Source: Ligula intestinalis (lineage: Eukaryota > Platyhelminthes > Cestoda > Diphyllobothriidea > Diphyllobothriidae). From it: a stretch of 64,000 nucleotides of DNA. A program made the translations under genes and the position numbers. Below the pieces are notes generated by a model, which was given only the letters and a program-made list of their open reading frames with translations, was not told the DNA's origin and made no database searches. Position 1 is the stretch's first letter, and each line of letters begins with the position of its first letter. Shown here in pieces: positions 45,201 to 58,600 of this stretch. The DNA is taken from positions 49,026,941 through 49,090,940 of the forward strand of contig JAYGXS010000003.1 of NCBI GenBank assembly GCA_036362985.1, given 5' to 3'.

Positions 45201-45294
45201 TCTACTAATGTGAACTCTTCTCATGGTGTAGCCGTCATTTTTGTCGTATAAAACTCTCCAACTCTGTGTGAGATCATAGACATGCTACCATTAT
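42206..45294. other. AT-rich intergenic DNA
   Basis: No gene recognised. At about 43350-43510 the plus strand has FPSFWKTSTIVPVFQ, which could be a scrap of a non-LTR polymerase, but it is too short to rely on. Confidence 0.4.
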
Positions 45295-45475
45295 TAAACC
45301 AATAAAAAGAATTCATTTGACCCAATAAGGAAAAATTAGCCGGTCTCAATGGGACTTAAAACCACGCCACTAAGAGGAAAGGCTTAAGTTCAGCCAACAC
45401 TCTAGCTAACTAAGCTATGAGGCCCCACATTGGGAGCCGTGAGTTTAATCACCGTGCTTAAACACTTTCCTTGCT
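45295..45475 (-). repeat. tRNA-like SINE, copy 3
   Basis: On the minus strand: GATTAAACTCACGG, CTCATAGCTTAGTTAG (A box), GGCTGAACTTAAGCC at the anticodon-arm position, TTTTAAGTCCCATTGAG (B-box region), then ATTTTTCCTTATTGGGTC. Order and spacing follow the copies at 20370 and 20935, but it is more diverged. Confidence 0.6.
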
Positions 45476-48400
45476 TTCGTGGGTTCGAATTCCATCTAGT
45501 GTTCACAATTACATCAGGGGAAAGATTCAAGTCTGCTAGCTTCTCCTTAGAAGAAATTTGAATACAAAGTAATTTTACCAATGCTTCCAGAAAACTGGCC
45601 AGTTACTTAGAAGCGGATAGTTTGAGCTTATTTACCGACAACTGGAGCCGCAAATCAGCAAAATTTGACATTTTATTGGGAGGTCAAATAGACATTTGTT
45701 CCGAAGTAAGCGTCCTGTCGAGGTGGAAATACTTGGAAGTACGCTGAACGACAACTAAGATTACTACCCTTAAAAACACAGTTTATTGTTTTGGTTTACC
45801 TTTCACAAGACAGCATATCTATCAGTATCAGTAAATTTAAGGGATATAAAGGTAAATTACCCTTGAGTTCGCTATTTGTACACATGTATGGTGGTACCAA
45901 AATATTATATCTCAGTTTGTTGGCGAGGCCAATTGTCATGAGCCATGAGGTGGTACATCGTTTTTTGAGTAGACAGTGAAAAAACTTGAGATTTTTAAGA
46001 AGGAAAACTGTCGCTCTTGCGGGGGGAAGGATCTGATGGAGTATGGAGTTTAGGAAAAAAAACGTCTGGTATTTGGAGAGGCATTGCAGAGGTCACCGAG
46101 ACCATCACCAAGTGCGGAAAATGCGGCTTAATACTTCCCTGCTGATTGCAGAGTTCACCGACAGGTTGGAAAACAGAAATAGCTGCCCAGATCGTCGGCA
46201 GTCCGCTGCGATTCGAACCAAGGGTGAGCGTTTAGGCCGCCAGGTTCGGTGATGGGGTCATCACGGTATGGAGATAGACAAATAGGGAAGACCGCTGAGA
46301 TCTTCGCATCGAATTAATGGTAAGAGAACTTAGTGATGTGAAAAAAAGGATAAACAAATTTAACTTAAATATAGCTAGTATTATTATAATTGTTATGTAC
46401 TATAGCATTCAAAAAATATGGCAGCAGCACCAAGTAAGTGAATATTTGATCCATATGAAGTAAACTTCACAGCTGTTTCAATTGACAAAACGCAAAATAA
46501 ACATTGCATTTTTAAGGACGGTAGAGAGAAGGTAACGTTTTCCTGGTCCGCATACCACTGAATCCGACTCGTAAATGGTTAAGCTTGGTTTGCAAATAGG
46601 ACTAATTTCAACGCCATCTTAACCAGTAAGACTGTGATGGACTCTGAACCGTAATTTATGATTGTTCGCGTTGTAAAATATGAGGGAACGATATTATTCT
46701 TCTCCCATCTTACACGTTATCATCTTTTTGCCACCTCAGTTCAGTTTCATTGTCTGGTGTACGTACCTGCTATTCAAGGAAAAGTTTTGCAATTTAATAC
46801 ATTCAGTTACTTTTTCGGTAGTGCCCTCTTATGAGGCCGCCTAATAGTAAAGGGAATTGCTCTAATAGTTGACATGTTCTGTAGACTTTCTTTCTGGCCT
46901 TTCTGGTCCCGCCACCACCTGCCCATCTGCATTTTCATTGCAGTAAACTAACTGCAAGCGTCCTGAGCATTTTTTTCTGCACAGAAAAGGCTCCTGGTTT
47001 ATCCTCTCCTCCCCCCACCTCGAATTCCACAGGAAACTGGGAAGGGGCGGGACTTTGTTCAGACGGCCTCAAAAGAAATTCCCTCCTGTTTTCGTAACGT
47101 TTTTGCCTACCTATGTTGCATAACTTGACAGTTCAGTCACGGTTTCTGACGATGTCCGCTGTAAGGAGCCTAGGCACAGGCACAGTGACACGTGCGTAAA
47201 GGCCTTTATAGTCATGGTGGCCTTGCATTGCACCTACCGCACTCAATCCTGCCAAACACAAGTGGGTACGGTGTCAAGACAGACGGTTACAGGGCTTAAA
47301 AAAGCTTTCAAAATAGTCTACGCACATTTGTGTGGTGCGCGCAGAGAATGAAGGGGGGCTCGTATCCCAACGGAGTAAGAGCGCCATGGAGACCACGGTA
47401 AGAAGGAAATGTGGCAGTCTACCCGTTTATTTGCAACCTTTAAGGCTTACTGTTTATAGCGACCAATATGCGCCGAGTGCTCTGAGGACGCAGGCTACAT
47501 ACTATACTGAATCTGGCTGCAACAAATAAAACATTGATCTACGCTATGGGGAAGAAGTCACACAGAGTCACATCGTATGAGCATGGATTTATACGGCAAA
47601 AGAACTTCCATCAAACTTTTTTGAATCTCTGAACGAGAACATTACTCGTTTTTCCGACAATAAAGGATAGAAGGAGAAAGACGTTTCAAACCAAAAATGG
47701 ATGGCCATTTCCAAAAGACCTTTCACAAGTCAGAAGTACTCAAGTAATGTAACAAACCTATCATCGAGAACTCTCCCAACAACCGAAGAACAAGTGCTTT
47801 AAATGAGTACGCAATACGAGTCACATAGTGCTCAAACAATATTGTAATTGATATAGATCGTGTCGTATAATTTACAGGCAACATGAATAACCTGATGTAT
47901 ATGATCCAATACAGTAAAATAATTTAGAACCAAAAGATAAGCCTTCATCAAATATAACATTTTTAGATGTTTCTATTGCAGAAAAATATTTGGGTACAAC
48001 TTTTCTATAAAATATATTCAAATTTACAGGGGCATCTAAAATCAAGGAAAAAAGGCATAGATCTTAGGCATACTTTTTTAAAAATAGCCTTGTTGCAGGT
48101 GGTGTGGACCACGTCTCAGTATAGTCACTAGCCAGTGGTCTCCTACTGAATAATCGGAAGTCAGTCCAGTGCAATTCTGATCGGGATCCTCTTTTTGTCT
48201 TCAATCCTTAGAGATCCTGCCCTATAGGCTACCTTCTTTCCGATACCTTCGTGTTACTTTTACACCTAATCTTTAATTTAATCTTCATACCGAAACCGTC
48301 GTCATTCAAATTTGTAAATGTCTATATTATATCCATCGGTTACGTTCACATCACACACAGAAAGCACAAATCTGGTGGCTTATAGATGCCTGCATCCTCC

Positions 48401-48950
48401 CCCCACATCCTCTACCGCTCCACGATTATTTCTCCAGCCTCGCTTAAAAAAAATACTTGCTAATTTCTTAAAGTATCCTCAAAATGCTATCTCCAGTTGC
48501 TGGTGTTTCCTATGGATTTTTTTAGCAGACATTACATTAGAGCGACAATTTACTGCGGTCAAGCAACTCGCTGATCACATTCTTCATAAGTTTGCTTACT
48601 CACCCCACTCTGCGTTAATGCCTGCGACGACTTCCCACAGTATATGCCGAAACGTCCAACATATGTCCTGCCGTACATCGGCATATCAGCATTCTGTACT
48701 CACATTCCTAGCACGTCACCTCACGTCTAACGAAACGGTAATCCACGAGCTGAGATTAGACCTCCCGCAATAATAGATGCGAATTTCGTGTAAACCTGCA
48801 GACATTTTAGAAATGTGTTAACTTACCCCTTGTTTTCAGTGCATAAACCCACTTTCAGAATAAATCCTTTCTCTCTTTCTCGCTCCATTAACATAATTCC
48901 TGCATTTTTATTAGGCTTCAGCCATCCTTCCGACAGCCTGGGCTAGGCAC
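45476..48950. other. Intergenic DNA upstream of the transporter gene
   Basis: A 151-codon plus-strand frame at 48318-48773 has no recognised domain and an unremarkable Ser/Thr/His-rich composition. I do not call it a gene. The stretch 45965-46035 repeats part of 15718-15860. Confidence 0.4.
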
Positions 48951-49433
48951 AGTGCTGGAAAGGAAGCAAACGCACTGGTACGATGCACCAGTTTAGTCCA
49001 ACGGTCTAGGTTGTGGAGGATGTCAGCAAAAACACTTTTTCTGAGGATGCATGAGGGTTGCGCGTGCAGATTCTGCCAAGGCAACACACAGCATGACCAA
49101 TCCCATGCGCGTATAGGCCTTTGGGTCGATTAACACCGCGCGCTCGACGCTGCCCCTGACCGCGTCTGCACAGGCCCTCCAGCGGCCAACAGCACAGTTG
49201 TTTGACAAGCCCACGAATGCCTGTGGAATCTCAGTAGTTTTGAAGCAATTGTGTCTGCGCCATCGACAGCTGGTGGGGAGACGACCGGGTGCGTGTCGAT
49301 GTTTGCTGGTTGGGGCAACTGAGGACGCAGTGCCGAGACAAAGTTGCACTCAGCTGGTTGGTTGGCAGCAGTCATGTACTCCGTGAGTTTCTGCGCCTTA
49401 AGACTGCCCCACTTTTGGCTGCGTACAATTCAG
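48951..49433 (+). promoter_or_regulatory. Upstream region of SLC6 gene with possible splice acceptor
   Basis: The start codon of the transporter is at 49436. The bases just before it, TACAATTCAG ending at 49433, look like a 3' splice site. This may receive a 5' untranslated exon or, as flatworms do this, a trans-spliced leader. The reading frame stays open upstream to 49289, so a longer N-terminus is also possible. No TATA box is evident. Confidence 0.4.
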
Positions 49434-49435
49434 AA

Positions 49436-49607
49436 ATGAGCCAGGGGTCGTCCGTGGACATGTCCAGCCGGATCGATGCAGGTCGTGAAGCCAAGCCTCG
49501 GGAAAAATGGAGGCGAAATTTGGATTTTCTGTTTGCATGCATCGGCTTCTCAATCGGATTCGGCAACGTCTGGCGATTTCCTTTCCTCTGCTTCAAAAAT
49601 GGCGGAG
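49436..49607 (+). CDS. SLC6 exon 1 (N-terminus, first part of TM1)
   Basis: Starts at ATG 49436. A short hydrophilic N-terminus leads to [19 protein letters not shown] and then [21 protein letters not shown] carries the unwound stretch of segment 1 that binds Na+ and substrate. The donor is GGAG|GTAAGT, leaving one base of the next glycine codon. An in-frame second Met lies eight codons downstream. Most relatives have longer N-termini (40-60 residues), so an upstream start or exon cannot be excluded. Confidence 0.9.
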
Positions 49608-52600
49608 GTAAGTCCTTAATTTTAAGATAGACCTCACTGCATAATACTTCATTTTTCCCTGACTCAAATTGTGTGCCTATTCTAAAATAATACATGCTGC
49701 TGTTTCAGCAGGCATGAAAAAAAAACAAAGTATAAAGGTTTCTCTCAAACATCATGATTTTCGGAGAATCGTTTGCCTTTCGCAAATGAGCAGTGTAGGT
49801 TTGAGGAATCAACGAATATAAATATACCCAAAAAACCCGATGTGGCAGATTAGTATAATCTTTATATGACGCGTACATTTTTTAGAGGCGTTTATCTTAC
49901 CAATAAAGATATCTTGAGCCAAATAACTCTTCTAGAAAGCCCAAATCGCTAACTCATCTCTATTAAAATAATGGGAGATTTCTCTGAAACAATAAAGCTA
50001 GCAACCAGTCTACTGCCTTTGGTCTTCACTTTTCCCATAACAATTTTGAGATGAATTGCTACTTTTAAAGTCAAGCGTTTAAAAACAGTCACCTATTTCC
50101 AGTCATGGCTCGCCTCTAGGTTGCCGGGAAAACTATATAAGATCTGCTATAATAAATAAGTGCTCCTTTATGCATTGTTATCTCTGAGGCATATGGGGAC
50201 GTTTAGTCCTAGTTAAGAACCTACTCATTCAGTCCTTTGACAACTGACGACCCATCGTAACGGTTGCTAACAAGATAGAGGAACCTCCCATTTATGCTAC
50301 TATTAAAGCGACAATTCAGCCCTGTTTTTAAACACGGTCAGCTACCAAACAATACGAAAGAAAGATGTCATATGTTCTCCTCCAGAATGTGTACTCCACT
50401 ATAAAGGAGTAAGTATTTGCTACCACACTGCGCTAAGTATGTTACCTAAGAATTTGATATGTTGGCTTAGACATTGCGTCCTTGAGGTAAGGACACACTT
50501 AAAAAACAGAAGTAACCATAGCATGTATCACCTAACAACACAGTGGCATCTGAGAAGAAGAAGACTCGATCGCTGGGAAAATATGTTTATTCGCCTGACG
50601 TTTCGATATCCGTCGCGGATATTGAAACGTCCGGCGAATAAACATATTGTCCCAGCGATCGAGTCTTCTTCTTCTTCTTCCCAATTGCTTCCTGGGACAC
50701 GGAGGTTTGCTTGTATTGAGAGGGGCATCTATCTACTCTGGCGGATTTGATAATGAGGGCTGTTCAAAAAGGAGAGGTATTTTATGGAATCGCCATTGAA
50801 GGACGTTCTTCGAAGACGACACCCACTCGAAGGGTATTTGCGTGAAAAAATCACTTTCAGGTCCGAATTGAGCACGGTTACAACCAAATGTTCTCTAAAA
50901 GATTTGCTATAACTGTAGTTTACCCGCCATTTGGATATTAATGTCTGGTGATAATAGCATTATACAATACGATTAAACAAAAAGTGTATGCTTTATCACT
51001 TAAAACGTAAGCGTTGAAATACTAAAAATGCTCAATAGCAGTGGAAATAGTATAGGACGGACTAAATGTCAGTTCCGTCAATGTCATAGCTGAAGTTTTC
51101 ATCCTGTCCTTCGAAGTGCACACTGTCATTGCACTAGGAAAAACGGCTTATCCTTAGGCTTAACTGATTGTAGTTGAAAAAGCTCAGGTGATTCTGATTA
51201 AGCATGGATTATATATTAATACTTTTGAGGGTAACAGTGATTATGGCGGGGAGTGTTAGTTCGTAAGAGTCATTTCGAAGGTAGAAGTCGATATAGTAGA
51301 CTGTGCAGGTGAACTTAAAGTAGCCTGGTGTCGGTATATTAAGATTGCTAGAGATTGCAGACGTCATCACAATTCCACATAGCCTGATCCAATTTAACGG
51401 ATGCAGCATTTGATTTTCTAAAACCAAAATAATAATAACCAGCTTATTTTACCATTAAAGATGGTCGGTGTTCCTGAAGAAAATAATTTTACCAATCTAA
51501 ATGAATTCAAATGCGGGCCTTTATCTACAGTATTATTTACTAAAAAACATTTACAGCGGCATAATTTGNNNNNNNNNNNNNNNNNNNNNNNNNNNNNNNN
51601 NNNNNNNNNNNNNNNNNNNNNNNNNNNNNNNNNNNNNNNNNNNNNNNNNNNNNNNNNNNNNNNNNNNNNNNNNNNNNNNNNNNNNNNNNNNNNNNNNNNN
51701 NNNNNNNNNNNNNNNNNNNNNNNNNNNNNNNNNNNNNNNNNNNNNNNNNNNNNNNNNNNNNNNNNNNNNNNNNNNNNNNNNNNNNNNNNNNNNNNNNNNN
51801 NNNNNNNNNNNNNNNNNNNNNNNNNNNNNNNNNNNNNNNNNNNNNNNNNNNNNNNNNNNNNNNNNNNNNNNNNNNNNNNNNNNNNNNNNNNNNNNNNNNN
51901 NNNNNNNNNNNNNNNNNNNNNNNNNNNNNNNNNNNNNNNNNNNNNNNNNNNNNNNNNNNNNNNNNNNNTTCGATATCCGTCGCGGATATCGAAACGTCAG
52001 GCGAATAAACATATTGTCCCAGCGATCGAGTCTTCTTGTTCTTCTTCTTCTCAATTGCTTCCTGGGACATGGATGTTCGCTTGTAGTGAGAGCGGCATCT
52101 ATCTACTCTGACGGATTTGATAATGAGGGCTGTTCAAAAAGGAGAGGTATTTTCTGGAATCGCCATTGAAGGACGTTCTTCGAAGACGACACCCACTCGA
52201 AAGGTATTTGCGTAAAAAAATCACTTTCAGGTCCAAATTGAGCACGGTTACAACCAAATGTTCTCTAAAAGATTTTCTATGACTGTAGTTTACACGCCAT
52301 TTGGATATTAATGTCTGGTGATAAAAGCATTATACAATACGATTAAACAAAAAGTGTATGCTTTATCACTTAAAACTTAAGCGTTGAAATACTAAAAATG
52401 CTCAATAGCAGTGCAAATAGTATAGGACGGACTAAAGGTCAGTTCCGTCAATGTCATAGCTTAAGTTTCTATCCTGTTCTTCGAAGTGCACACGTTCATT
52501 GCACTAGGAAAAACGGCTTATCCTTAGGCTTAACTAATTGTAGTTGAAAAAGCTCAGGTGATTCTGATTAAGCAGGGATTAGATATTAATACTTTTGAGG

Positions 52601-55600
52601 GTTACAGTGATTATGGCGGGGAGTGTTAGTTCGTAAGAGTCATTTCGAAGGTAGAAGTCGATATAGTAGACTGTGCAGGTGAAATTAAAGTAGCCTGGTA
52701 TCGAAATATTAAGATTGCTAGAGATTGCAGACGTCATCACAATTCCACATAGCCTGATCCAATTTAACGGATGCAGCATTTGATTTTCTAAAACCAAAAG
52801 AATAATAACCAGCTTATTTCACCATTAAAGATGGTCGGTGTTCCTGCAGAAAATAATTTCACCAATCTGAATGAATTCAAATGTGGCCCTTTATCTACAG
52901 TATTATTTACTTAAAAAACATTTTACAGCGGCATAATTTGAAATCTGTCCTGTTGCGTTTTAAGAACGTCATGACACTACATTTTCGCACCCTGCTAATC
53001 AAACGCATTCGTCTGCTGTGGTTATGGACCTAATACAATAGTGGGTAAATGATATAAATCTAGTTATTTGCTTTGTCTTAACCGTTAAATACATTTATTG
53101 AGAATTCTTTTTTTCTTAATCTCTTGTGAATAAGCCTTCTGGTTTAATTTTGCTTTTGTCAAGGTGCATTTCTGATTCCCTACTTCATAAGTTGCTTCCT
53201 TGTTGGAATCCCGATGTTCTTCCTGGAAGTTAGTGTTGGACAGCTTATGTCGCGCGGCGGACCCGCGGCCTGGGAGATCATCCCTTTGTTTAAGGGTATG
53301 TATAACTTTTTAAAACATTCTCACTTTTGTTCTTATAAATTTGATCAATCTCCCATTGCTTATCGTCAATTGAATTTGTTTTTTGCCTTCACAAGAGGGT
53401 CAATCTATAATAAGGCAAGAATATACTTAATACTTTTCAGGTTTATCTGGTGCAAATGCATTCAATCGATGAAACGGTTCACGAAGCTGCGATGCAACTC
53501 ACAAGACCCACTTTATGTCTTTTATATTAATTGCTTGTAAGCGAATATTTCTTTGCATAAAATAAGCACTAAAACAACGGTAAGAAACGCTGTATTTTGT
53601 AGACAAATTGCCGTTGTCTTGGGATTCATGGGGCTTGCAAGTCCTTCTCAAAACATGTTAATAAATATATGTGGATAATACCCTCGAATTTCTGAGAGTC
53701 CATTTGAAAGCAAACGTACTTAGCATACCCACAAAATCAAAAAAATATCATAGATACTCCAAAAAATTACTATTGGAAAACACATTAAAGTAGTCCTTAG
53801 GTCGTAAATAATAGATACAGCGGGAATATCCACTTTAAGGTCAATCCTCCTCCTAATTTGATATGTAATACAGCTGCCGTGTACAGTTGTCGCCAAAAAA
53901 TACTGACATATGCGAAAGATTAATAAGCTTTCGCAAATCAGCATTGACGCAGGTTGTGATACTGATTATCATGATGTCTATTCTGAAGTCATTTCAGTCA
54001 TGTTAGGATGCGGATCTTTAAACAGACTTCGTTCTGAATACTAGCAAAACGTATCTATTGTAAAAACTGGCTGCTTAAGTAGTATGCCTTTTTATCGTTT
54101 ATTTTGACTGCCTTTATGAATTTAAATCAGTTTCATGGAAAACATGCACGAAAAAACTATTTCGTTTACTTGTTTGATAGCAAATTACGTTTCTTTTAAA
54201 TTTAATACTCAAAGAAAGGGTATCTTTCAGTTTAAAAATGTTTCCCAATTGCCGAATCATCTTCTAAACTACTGACTTCTACACTCGAATTCAAGGTTAA
54301 AAAACTGCGCACTGTGTTCATCCTGTTTAAGGAAAAGTACGTTTTTGCCTACAATTTGGGGAAAAATTCACATAGTTATAATACATTATTGCAATATATA
54401 TAGAACAGGTTTTATGCAATAAAAGGCAACATAAGTAAATTTACCGATGCTATTTTTTAAGAATAACCACCTCAAAATTGTAAAAAAGCTCATAATTAGC
54501 AAGTTTTTAAAACCGAAAGATACCCTTTCTTTGAGTGTTAAATTTAAAGGAAACGCAATTTGCTATCAAACAAGTACAAGCAATATATTTTTCGTGCATG
54601 TTTTCCATAAATTCATAAAGGCAATCAAAATTAAGGATAAAAAGGCATACTACTTAAGCAGCCAGTTTTTACAATAGATACGTTTTGCTAGTATTCAGAA
54701 CGAAGTCTGTTTAAAGATCCGCATCCTAACATGACTGAAATGACTTCAGAATAGACTACATGATAATCAATATCACAACCTGCGTCAATGCTCAGTAACG
54801 AAAGAGTATCAATCTTTCGCATATTTCGGCATGTTGCGTGGTTTTCGCCGACCACTGTTCAGACCTGAAGCAAGCTTGACGGAGTCCATATGTAACAGTA
54901 GCCTAGGCAGGTAACTTGACCCAAGTGGGATTAAATTCGCGGCTCGCGGAGGGGTCATGTAGCTCAGCTGACTCGAGTATTGTTTGTACCAAAGCCATCC
55001 CTTGCTGCCAGCGTTCCAGATCCCATTAGGGCCACCCTAGTTTTGTATAATTTGTTCACGTAAATGGAAAATACTTCAATCTACAAGGCCGTATGCAACA
55101 GAACAGTATTATAAAGCGGAATGTACTCCTTTTCAAACTGGTTTAGATTGCTTACCCTCACTGGTCTCATAAGACAAAAAATGACCAAATAAGTGGAACG
55201 ATTATAAACACAGCCAAAAAAAAGTTTTATCGAAAAGAACATTTAAAACTGTATTTTTCCTGTGTGGATGAAAATATATAAATTACATGAATATCGGAAA
55301 CCAAAAATTTGCTGGCCTGACACCTCAAAAGCAAGCAGACTTTCACCAACTTCGTGGTCATAACGGCAATAGAGGTTGAAGATTATTTGCTTTGAATACT
55401 TACAAATACTACTTTCTTGGCTCCTCATTAGTCCCTTCCGTTTCTGACTCAATGGTTCTTTACGATTTTGCCCAATGATTTCTGAACATGCTGTTTATTT
55501 GAATTTAAATAATTGGTTTTTCTACAAAATGAAATAAACTTAGAAAATTAAAAAAAGCATCCCGAATACATTTTCCAGGAGTGAAACATGCCACGCAGAA

Positions 55601-58600
55601 TACAAGAGATTTTTATAATTGCCTCCAACCATGCTTTACGAATCTTTGTACGTCATTGGCCATTGTAAGGGGAAAACAAATAAAACAGATGTGCTCATTG
55701 GACATTACAGTTTTTAACTGGAAAAATTATTCGACTTTGCCCCGCAAAGCTGGGAAGATTTGTAAATGAACTCTCCTAGTCGGTATCCCGAGTACATATC
55801 TTGAGTAGTAACTAAGAGGTCGCTAATTAAGGCTATTTTTTTGACCTTATGTGGCTTGGCGAAGATGTGACCACCACGGAACCCATGGCCCAATAATTCT
55901 AGGAAACGGCACCAGTAGTAATAAGGGTTACATGAGTGGAACAATACGGAGGCCCAGGTGGGAAAATAAAAGAAAAAAGGGAAAAAACATAAAATTGTAG
56001 ATAAAGCTAATATAAAAAGCTTATCCATCACAACAAAAAACAAGAAATAATCAAAAAAGAAATTAAAATAACAAAAAATAAATTAATAAAATAACGCATT
56101 TAAATAAAAATAAATTATCACTGCCACCAGTTACGTATCACGGCATTTTTTTGGCTCAAGTGCCGTGGTGATCCCTATAGAATACTGCTATCAGGTGAGT
56201 TTTATTAACAGCAAACACTGGAGCAAGTTATGAGGAGCTAAAATTGTGCGCAGTCTGATCCACGTGTCTAAAAGTATCCGATTTCTAAAAGGGGTTCCAG
56301 ACGCCTATTATTATTTTTGTCTCCAAGGTGTGGGTTATGCCGGAGTTTTTGTCCTCTTCTGTCTGAACTGTTATTACAATGTCATCCTCGCCTGGATAAT
56401 CTTCTACCTGTTTGCCTCCATGACAAGTAGTCTTCCCTGGACTACCTGTGACAACTGGTGGAACACCGAGAGTTGTCATGATTTCACCAATGGCTTCACG
56501 GACACGAACAGCTCCCTCTACATGGCGGATCCAGTCAGCGAATACTGGGAGTATGTTTGTTGGTCTACGTGATTTTGCATTAACATATATTCTCACAACT
56601 TGTTGTGTGCTTGTGTTTACGTCAGTTTTCACTTCCGATAACAAACGGAAAACAAGTTTGCGTACTGTCGTGGAAGTTCACGTGATAAATTTACAGAGGC
56701 CTTGTTTGTATGTCAAACATCCACTGAGAAGAAGACAACTCGGTGGCTGGGAAAATACTTTTATTCGACTGACGTTTTGATATCCGTCGCGGATTCATCG
56801 CCAGAGACCTAAGCAGAACGCAGTAACAGATACGGGTATCAGATCCACAGGCTTTGGCAGTATTTATAGGATACAGTCAACATGGCAAACATGCAACGAA
56901 AATCGACGGTAATTGCCTCCTTGTGCGTTGATAGTTTGTTGGACGGCATGTGGACTCTGACTAGCTGAACTTTCATCACGCGTGGTGAACTCGGGCGTGA
57001 TGATGGCTCAGCCATCTGGCCCTCCGGTGTTGGCGTAAGATTAGGTGGTGGTTTGTCCGTTCCCCAAGTAGCGACTTGCTTTGGCAAAATTGATTATCAG
57101 CATCGAATATGGTTTATGCAAATCGTTGACCTTGTTTATGGATTGGGAGCCCGTGAACCATGACTCACGCAATTCTTGGCCCACTCGATTATCACCTCTT
57201 GTGAGAATTTCAGTCTCTTCAAATTTTAATGTGCGGCCAGGGCTTTTAGAATGAGCTGCAACTTGAGAATTGGCATCATTTCGCCAGACTGCTGCCACGT
57301 GTTCGGCAATTTGCGTCTTGAAACGTCTTCCAGTTTCTCTGACATAGTTGCTGTGTCTGCAACTGCAGCAGATCCTGTAGACGACTTCAGATGTTTGCTG
57401 CCGTGGCAGTGGGTCTTTTGGTTTCATTTTATGACGTCTTCTGGTTGCCCGCGGCCTGTGTGCAGCTCTAACTCCAAGTGGCGCGAGAAGGCGGCTGATA
57501 GCCTGCGAGTAATGACTGCGTCCTATAAATACTGCAAACTCCTGTGCATGCATAACCCGCTTCTACTGCGGTTTCCAGCTCATGTCTATGATGATGAATC
57601 CGCGACAGATGTCGAAACGTCAGGCGAATAAACGTATTGTCCCAGCGGTCGAGTCGTCTTCTTCTGAACTGCTTCCTGGGGCTCGCCTGTTCGCGTGCAT
57701 TTGCAACCGCAAATGTGTCCAAATTTTAACACAACTGCTAATTGCCATCAGTCACTGGATGTTAGTAATCTTGTCTGTGTCATCTGAAATCAATTTTATT
57801 CTCCTCTGTTTTTCGCTTCTAGGTTAGTGCACTCAAGCAGTCTGCCACATCAACTTACGACTGCTCTAAACTAGCGGTTTGGATGATATATCAAACTGTT
57901 TTTTTACGCTACATACCTGACTTAGTGGCGTTGCCTATCCTTTATAGATTAAACTTACGGTTCAAACTTAGAGTAACGTAAGAGGACGGAAAGCAGTGCA
58001 ACTCTGCTGTGCTCCGGGCTTCAACTATATATACTCTACGCGCAATAGCATAAATCACGGCTCACCATCCTAGTGGGGATCGAGGGCACATAAGTCCAGC
58101 GCTGACTTGAATCAGCATCACATTTGACTACTATTAGCGTCAGTAATAATGCCGGTACTAGCATCATTCATTTGAATAGCTAGTTTAGTAGCAGCATAAA
58201 TAGTTGTTGTAGTAGTAGTAGTAGCAGTCTTTAGTAGCAGCAGTAGCAGTCTCGGTCTCCATGTGTCCGTCTTAGCAACGAACGAAGTTGAGAGAGGGTA
58301 GATAGTAGGCAAAGTCTACTGTCACTTATAACTAAATCACGCAGTGTTCTGGTCTGCATTGGAGAAAGCTGCCAACGTCTGATCCCGTTTTGTCTCCCTG
58401 ACCCCCCGCTGAACATGGTAAGTGCAGTGACGCCTGTGACGTCTAATAGCACTTACATATAAAAGCTGAGTCTAGTCGCCCTTCCTTCTTCAACCTGTTT
58501 GGCGCATACGGTTGACTTCATCGTAAACCAATGGTCGAACAATCAAACAACAGTGATACATTGTCCTAACTTCCGTCATTTGCCTTCAAGGTTTGCATTT

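Larger units (their letters stand above)
49608..53163 (+). other. SLC6 intron 1
   Basis: 3556 bp including the 400-N gap. It contains the hairpin element at 50552-50723 and a duplicated block of about 1 kb on the two sides of the gap. The acceptor TTTTGTCAAG ends at 53163. Confidence 0.85.
53296..56327 (+). other. SLC6 intron 2
   Basis: 3032 bp, AT-rich. It holds the inverted repeat at 53880-54870 and the SINE at 54890-55075. The part from 55240 to 56240 has no recognised content. Confidence 0.85.

Noticed and set aside
48318..48773. 151-codon plus-strand frame upstream of the transporter
   Set aside because: No recognisable motif, low-complexity Ser/Thr/His-rich composition, and no supporting signals. 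It was left as intergenic.
51461..52169. Long open frames across the 400-N gap
   Set aside because: Their length comes from the N stretch; the readable parts are repeat arm sequence.
55714..56043. 109-codon minus-strand frame in intron 2
   Set aside because: Aromatic-rich N-terminus from AT-rich DNA, no family match, and antisense within an intron.
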